A stretch of DNA of 64,000 nucleotides, from the NCBI GenBank assembly GCA_902525735.1, contig CABZIF010000003.1, positions 1-64,000 of the forward strand, written 5' to 3'. Both the position numbers and the translations under genes were made by a program. This document shows positions 59,184 through 64,000 of the stretch, one piece after another (position 1 is the stretch's first letter; each line of letters begins with the position of its first letter). The notes below the pieces were generated by a model, which saw only the letters and a list, made by a program, of their open reading frames with translations, made no database searches and was not told the origin of the DNA. Source of the stretch: an uncultured SAR86 cluster bacterium. Lineage in GTDB: Bacteria > Pseudomonadota > Gammaproteobacteria > Magnimaribacterales > AG-339-G14.

Positions 59184-60276
59184 CCGAACTCAAAAAGGTT
59201 TTAATGGTATTTACGTATCTATTATCTGGAAACAAAAATCCATCATGCCCCTGAAAAGATTCAATATTTACGTAACTGACAGGTTTTTTTGCTGCAACTA
59301 AGGAATTTACAATTTCTTTGGATCTTTTAGGCGAAAATCTCCAGTCAGAAGAAAAAGAAATTATTAGAAAATTTGACTTTGTTTGCTCGAGACTAGAAAT
59401 TAAATTTCCATCAAAATACTTAGCAGGATCAAAGTAATCTAATGCTTTTGTCATTAGTAAATAAGTGTGAGCATCAAACTTATCTGAAAAATTGTCTGCT
59501 TGATATCTTAAATAGCTCTCTACTTCAAACTCAACATCATAGCCGTATTCAATTTTTTCTTTTTTTAAATCTCTATCAAATTTTTCCTTCATTACCTCTT
59601 CTGACAGATATGTAATGTGACCTAACATTCTAGCTAAGCCAAGACCTCTTTTCGGATGATGAGTGCCTTTTTCAAAATCTGGATCATTTACAATTGCTTG
59701 TCTTGCAACTTCGTTAAAAGCTATATTCTGAGCACTTAATTTTGGAGCAGCCGCGATAACGACTGACTTTTCAACCAAATCAGGATAATCAATAGCCCAT
59801 TGAAATGCTTGCATGCCTCCCAAACTTCCTCCTGCAACAGCAAGCCAACGGTCAATTCCTAAATGAGATCTTAATAAATTTTGGCTATTGATCCAGTCTT
59901 TAACTGTTACTAACGGAAATTCTTTTCCAAACTTTTCATTTGTCAAAGGGTTAATGCTTGAAGGTCCAGTAGATCCATGACAACCGCCTAAATTATTCAA
60001 TGAAACTACAAAATATTTTTCTGTATCAAATGCTTTCCCAGGCCCAATCAACTCATTCCACCAGCCAGGCCGCTTGTCATTTTCGTTGCTTAAACCAGCA
60101 GCGTGATGATTTCCACTCAAAGCATGACAAATAAGAACAGCATTGTCTTTTTTATCAGAAAGCTTTCCATATGTTTCATATATAAGTTCAAAGCCATCTA
60201 GACTTTTGCCAGATTCGAGTGAAAATGTACCATCAAATAAAAAAATCTCAGGTTCAATTATTCCTAATTCACTCAT
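59176..60276 (-). CDS. metX: Homoserine O-acyltransferase MetX
   Basis: LSGNHHAAG; CHGSTGPSSINP; AVAGGSLGGMQAFQWAI; ESFQGHDGFL. Confidence 0.94.
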   Translation of the reverse strand: MSELGIIEPEIFLFDGTFSLESGKSLDGFELIYETYGKLSDKKDNAVLICHALSGNHHAAGLSNENDKRPGWWNELIGPGKAFDTEKYFVVSLNNLGGCHGSTGPSSINPLTNEKFGKEFPLVTVKDWINSQNLLRSHLGIDRWLAVAGGSLGGMQAFQWAIDYPDLVEKSVVIAAAPKLSAQNIAFNEVARQAIVNDPDFEKGTHHPKRGLGLARMLGHITYLSEEVMKEKFDRDLKKEKIEYGYDVEFEVESYLRYQADNFSDKFDAHTYLLMTKALDYFDPAKYFDGNLISSLEQTKSNFLIISFSSDWRFSPKRSKEIVNSLVAAKKPVSYVNIESFQGHDGFLFPDNRYVNTIKTFLSSDV

Positions 60277-60831
60277 TTAAAATAATGTTGGTAAGTTCAT
60301 GCTGAATCTTAAATTATCTAAAATTCTATCAATTTGGATTAATAAAAAGAAAACAATAATTGGAGAAAAATCCATGCCTCCAAAGTTAGTTAGTCTCTGA
60401 AAAGGCTTCAAAAGAGGTTGAGTTATATTATGACAAATACTTAGAAAAGGGTTGTTAGAGGTCGGCGCTACCCAACTTCCAATAATTGAAATAAAAAGTG
60501 AGAATCTTAAAATTTGAGAAATTAAAAAAAATAAGCTCAAGATAGACCAAGAAATAGCGTTAACTAAATCAAAGTCCATTTCTTTACTGGAACTAAACAA
60601 ATAAAAGGAAATAAACTTGAGATCGATAATCCAAAAGATACAGGCTAAGTCTATTCCAAACATAATGGGTAAAAATATCCTAAATGGTCTACAAAAGGGG
60701 TCCAAGGTAGAAAAAGATAGTTTTACGATTGGATTGAGAAAGCTAATCTCAAAAAATCTAAATAACAAATAAAAAGAAAAAACAATTGCTAATAAATTTG
60801 TCAATATTGAAGAGGCATAAAGTGGATCCAT
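60277..60831 (-). CDS. YggT family membrane protein
   Basis: Two YggT repeats; DPFCRPFRIFLP and NITQPLLKPFQRL. Confidence 0.88.
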   Translation of the reverse strand: MDPLYASSILTNLLAIVFSFYLLFRFFEISFLNPIVKLSFSTLDPFCRPFRIFLPIMFGIDLACIFWIIDLKFISFYLFSSSKEMDFDLVNAISWSILSLFFLISQILRFSLFISIIGSWVAPTSNNPFLSICHNITQPLLKPFQRLTNFGGMDFSPIIVFFLLIQIDRILDNLRFSMNLPTLF

Positions 60832-60833
60832 TT

Positions 60834-61616
60834 TTAATCTCCTAAAGCCTTAGATTTAAGAATTGCTTCATTTATAGCCTCTTCCCATATTTTCTCTATT
60901 CCCTCGGAATTTATCCTATTAAGAGCTGCCTCAGTAACACCTCCTTTTGAAGCAACCATTTCCATGATGTCCCCAAATTTATTACTTTCGTTAGATTTAT
61001 GTATATAAGAAGTACCTTCCAATATGTCTCTTATCCAGGGCTCAGGGTCAATGAAACCATGTTCTTTTGCAATTTTAGACAAAATATTTGATAGATGGCT
61101 AATAAACGCAGGCCCAGCGCCAAAAATTGAAGTAAATGCATCGAATTGTTTTTCATCTATTTTTAAGCATCTTCCTAAGATATTTAAAATATCTATGGAA
61201 TTGTTTTTATCTATATTCAAATCAGTAAAGAAAGCAATTGGACTTGAACCGCCACTAATTCCAAGAGTAGGCATTGCTCTAATAATATTTTCATGACCTC
61301 CCAACATAGTTTTCAGCTTATTAAACTTAAGTCCGGCAACAAAAGAAATTATCAATTGATCGGATAAAAGATTTTTAAGTTGATGCGAAATTTCCTCAAC
61401 TTTATTAGGCTTAATTGTTAAAAAAATTATTTCTGACCTATTTGCTAAATCCTTTATTTCAGTATATTTGGCACCTAAATCTATTATTCTCTGATCTTCA
61501 AAAGGATCATTTACGAGCAAAGGAAACTCACTAGCTAATTTTTCAATAGCATGTCTTCCTAAATTCCCAGCTCCGATAAAGCCTATTGTTTTATTTTTAT
61601 TAATTTCTTTCACCAA
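60834..61616 (-). CDS. proC: Pyrroline-5-carboxylate reductase
   Basis: TIGFIGAGNLGRHAI; FGAGPAFISHLSNIL; VASKGGVTEAAL. Confidence 0.92.
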   Translation of the reverse strand: MVKEINKNKTIGFIGAGNLGRHAIEKLASEFPLLVNDPFEDQRIIDLGAKYTEIKDLANRSEIIFLTIKPNKVEEISHQLKNLLSDQLIISFVAGLKFNKLKTMLGGHENIIRAMPTLGISGGSSPIAFFTDLNIDKNNSIDILNILGRCLKIDEKQFDAFTSIFGAGPAFISHLSNILSKIAKEHGFIDPEPWIRDILEGTSYIHKSNESNKFGDIMEMVASKGGVTEAALNRINSEGIEKIWEEAINEAILKSKALGD

Positions 61617-62250
61617 ATATTCCTGTTCCTATTCTAATCATTGTCGACCCATTTTTAATGGCTAACTCAAAGTCATTGCTCATTCCCATCGAAATTTCAT
61701 TAACACCTTTGAAATTTTTATTTAACGCAATTGCTATTTGTTTTGTTTTAGCGAACGAAACTTCAGTTAATTTTGAGTCTGTCGTATTTTTAGGTATCAC
61801 CATAATTCCTTTTAAATTTAAGTTAGGCAGAGAAATAATTTTTTTAGCCAAACTACAAATTTCACTTTCACTGATGCCGTTTTTACTTTTTTCATCATCA
61901 ATATTAACTTGAATAAGAACATTTATTGATTTGTCATGAGGGCAATTATCGTTCAAAAGCTTTGCAACCTTGTATCTATCAACCGTATGAACCCAGTTAA
62001 AATTTTGTGCAATTTCTTTGCATTTATTAGACTGTATTTTCCCAATAAAGTGCCAACTTATATTTAAATGTTTAAGAATAGAAATTTTTGCTAAGGCTTC
62101 TTGTAAGTAGTTTTCTCCAAAATTTAATATTCCATTTTCATAAGCTTTTTCTATCAAGTCAGCAGACTTTTTTTTGCTAACGGCAATGATGGTCGTATCT
62201 CTATTTATAATTTTTTTTAAGTTAGAAATATTTTTCTTGATATCAATCAC
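61600..62250 (-). CDS. yggS: PLP homeostasis protein YggS
   Basis: IIAVSKKKSADLIEKAYENGILNFGENYLQEAL; WHFIGKIQSNKCKEI; MGMSNDFELAIKNGSTMIRIGTGIFG. Confidence 0.94.
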   Translation of the reverse strand: MIDIKKNISNLKKIINRDTTIIAVSKKKSADLIEKAYENGILNFGENYLQEALAKISILKHLNISWHFIGKIQSNKCKEIAQNFNWVHTVDRYKVAKLLNDNCPHDKSINVLIQVNIDDEKSKNGISESEICSLAKKIISLPNLNLKGIMVIPKNTTDSKLTEVSFAKTKQIAIALNKNFKGVNEISMGMSNDFELAIKNGSTMIRIGTGIFGERN

Positions 62251-63896
62251 TACATTTTCTCTGGAGTTTCTATTACCAATACGTCCATTCCACTTTTAAT
62301 AGTTTTTTTAATTGCTAGCAGCAGGGTAAATTTTGCATTTCTTAATTTTTGATCATCATTAATAATAGTTTCAGAATTATAGTAAGAATGAAATTTTGAT
62401 GCTAAATCTCTCAGATAAAAACATACAGGATGTACTTCGTAATTTTTACAGCATTGTTCAATGATAATTTTATAATCCTCTAAAGAAGAGATGATTTCTA
62501 GTTCTGTTTTATTTTCTAAAAGATCTAAGTTGTCTATTCCTTCTTTAAGATCAAAAATCATTCCTCTCTTTTTTAATTCTTTTTCTAAACTACAAATTCT
62601 TGCATAGGCATATTGAATGTAATAAACAGGATTATTTTTGTCCTGACTAATCGCAAGATCTATATCAAATTCTAGCGCTTGATCACTTTTTTTTGTTAAA
62701 TAAAAAAATCTAGCGGCATCAACTCCAACTTCTTCTAGAAGTTGATTTAAAGTTACAAAATCCGCCGATCTGGTCGACATAGATATTTTCTTGCCATTTT
62801 TAATCAAAGAAACAAATTGAATAAATATTGTCTTTAATCTTTCAGGGTTAAGCTTTAGCGCTTCAATTGCCGCTTTTACTCTTGGAAGGTAACCGTGGTG
62901 GTCTGATCCCCAAATATTAATTAGTTCATCATAATTTCTTTGAAATTTATCTTTATGATATGCAATATCAGATAAAAAATAAGTTTCTTGTTTATCAGAT
63001 CTAATTAAAACCCTATTTTTGTCGTCTCCAAACTTCGTTGATTTAAACCAAAGTGCGCCTTCTTTTTCAAAAGAATGATCACTTTTTAAATCTTCCAAGA
63101 CCTCTAGTGTTTTATTTGCTCTTTTATCATATAAAAAACTCTCTGAAAAAAAAGAATCAAAATTTACTTTAAAGTTATTTAAAGTCTCTTTGATGCTAAG
63201 CATCATTTCGTTAATTATTAAATTAACAAATTCTTTCTCATTTTTTATTTTTATAAAGGTATCTTTTTTAAGATTTTTAATTTTAGATGCTAGCTCGTCT
63301 ATGTATGAACCTTTGTAAAAATTTGTACTGTCTATTTTCGATATGTCTATATTAAATTTTTCTAAATACTTCATATGGACGCTATCAGCTAAAATTTTTG
63401 TCTGTAAACCCCTATCATTTACGTAATACTCCTCCGTAACTTTATTGCCAGATTTTTTTAGCAAATTACTTAATGCCGAACCAAAAGCAGCTCCTCTTCC
63501 ATGTCCTACATGTAATGGCCCTGTGGGGTTCGATGAAACATACTCAATTAAAATATTTTTTTTATTTTTTTCTTTATATGGGAAAAAAGACTCTTTGTTA
63601 TCTAAGAGTTCTTTTAAATATTTTAAATTAGCTTTTTTGCTCAAAAAGAAATTTATAAAGCCAGGCCCAGCTAGTTCTATTTTCTCTATCCAATCTTCTT
63701 TTGAGAATGAGTTAATTATTTTTTTTGCCAATTCTTTTGGGTTCTCTCCTCTTTTTTTGGCTTCAATCATTGCAACATTAGAACTCCAGTCTCCATGTTC
63801 TTCAGATTTTGTTTTGACTATTTCGATTGATAAATCTTTACTTTCATAAAGGTCATTAATGGCAGACAAAAGCAATTCATGAATTCTATCTTTCAT
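62250..63896 (-). CDS. argS: Arginyl-tRNA synthetase
   Basis: [42 protein letters not shown]-like [21 protein letters not shown]-like [14 protein letters not shown]. Confidence 0.95.
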   Translation of the reverse strand: MKDRIHELLLSAINDLYESKDLSIEIVKTKSEEHGDWSSNVAMIEAKKRGENPKELAKKIINSFSKEDWIEKIELAGPGFINFFLSKKANLKYLKELLDNKESFFPYKEKNKKNILIEYVSSNPTGPLHVGHGRGAAFGSALSNLLKKSGNKVTEEYYVNDRGLQTKILADSVHMKYLEKFNIDISKIDSTNFYKGSYIDELASKIKNLKKDTFIKIKNEKEFVNLIINEMMLSIKETLNNFKVNFDSFFSESFLYDKRANKTLEVLEDLKSDHSFEKEGALWFKSTKFGDDKNRVLIRSDKQETYFLSDIAYHKDKFQRNYDELINIWGSDHHGYLPRVKAAIEALKLNPERLKTIFIQFVSLIKNGKKISMSTRSADFVTLNQLLEEVGVDAARFFYLTKKSDQALEFDIDLAISQDKNNPVYYIQYAYARICSLEKELKKRGMIFDLKEGIDNLDLLENKTELEIISSLEDYKIIIEQCCKNYEVHPVCFYLRDLASKFHSYYNSETIINDDQKLRNAKFTLLLAIKKTIKSGMDVLVIETPEKM

Positions 63897-64000
63897 TTGT
63901 TAACCCTACTTTGGTACTCATTAGTTCTTGTATCTACTTTAATAAAGTCACCTTCTTCAATAAAAAGCGGAACCTTTACTTCAAGACCATTAGATAATTT
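63893..64000 (-). CDS. efp: Elongation factor P, C-terminal end (partial, runs off window)
   Basis: Minus strand reads [35 protein letters not shown]; stop overlaps the argS start (ATGA). Absent from ORF track. Confidence 0.85.
   Translation of the reverse strand, partial: KLSNGLEVKVPLFIEEGDFIKVDTRTNEYQSRVNK

Noticed and set aside
1-64000. tRNA, rRNA, riboswitch, prophage or transposon signals
   Set aside because: No convincing cloverleaf, conserved rRNA segment, integrase/transposase ORF or phage structural gene seen by eye; a covariance-model scan would be needed to exclude small structured RNAs.

Overview
AT-rich, gene-dense bacterial chromosome window with a gammaproteobacterial housekeeping block at the right end: efp', argS, yggS, proC, yggT, metX, metW, rdgB, trmB, thiG/thiS, rpoH. 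The overall style resembles streamlined marine lineages such as SAR86 (inference only). I saw no rRNA, tRNA, CRISPR array, transposase or prophage module. The most unusual region is the left edge (1-2199). It is a tightly tiled accessory operon containing a NucS/DUF91-like nuclease (5' end outside the window), a DpnI-type Zn/PD-(D/E)XK nuclease domain without its winged helix, and an Nmad3-like protein. These are interleaved with unannotated micro-ORFs: a repeated 'KKQ...HGGV' micropeptide family (three copies, two of them disrupted or degenerate) and a 19-aa peptide with 8 cysteines. Other content: a ZnuD-like TonB receptor with a His-rich small secreted protein, a Rieske oxygenase/GST/isomerase/hydratase catabolic cluster, a Baeyer-Villiger monooxygenase followed by serine hydrolases (five beta-lactamase-fold hydrolases in the window), a dTDP-rhamnose cassette, a c-di-GMP/phosphorelay cluster, and a TRAP transporter whose dctP and dctQ are interrupted by +1 indels in A-runs. 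Five reading frames in the window can be restored by removing one A from a homopolymer. That could be sequencing error or slippage and needs read-level checking.
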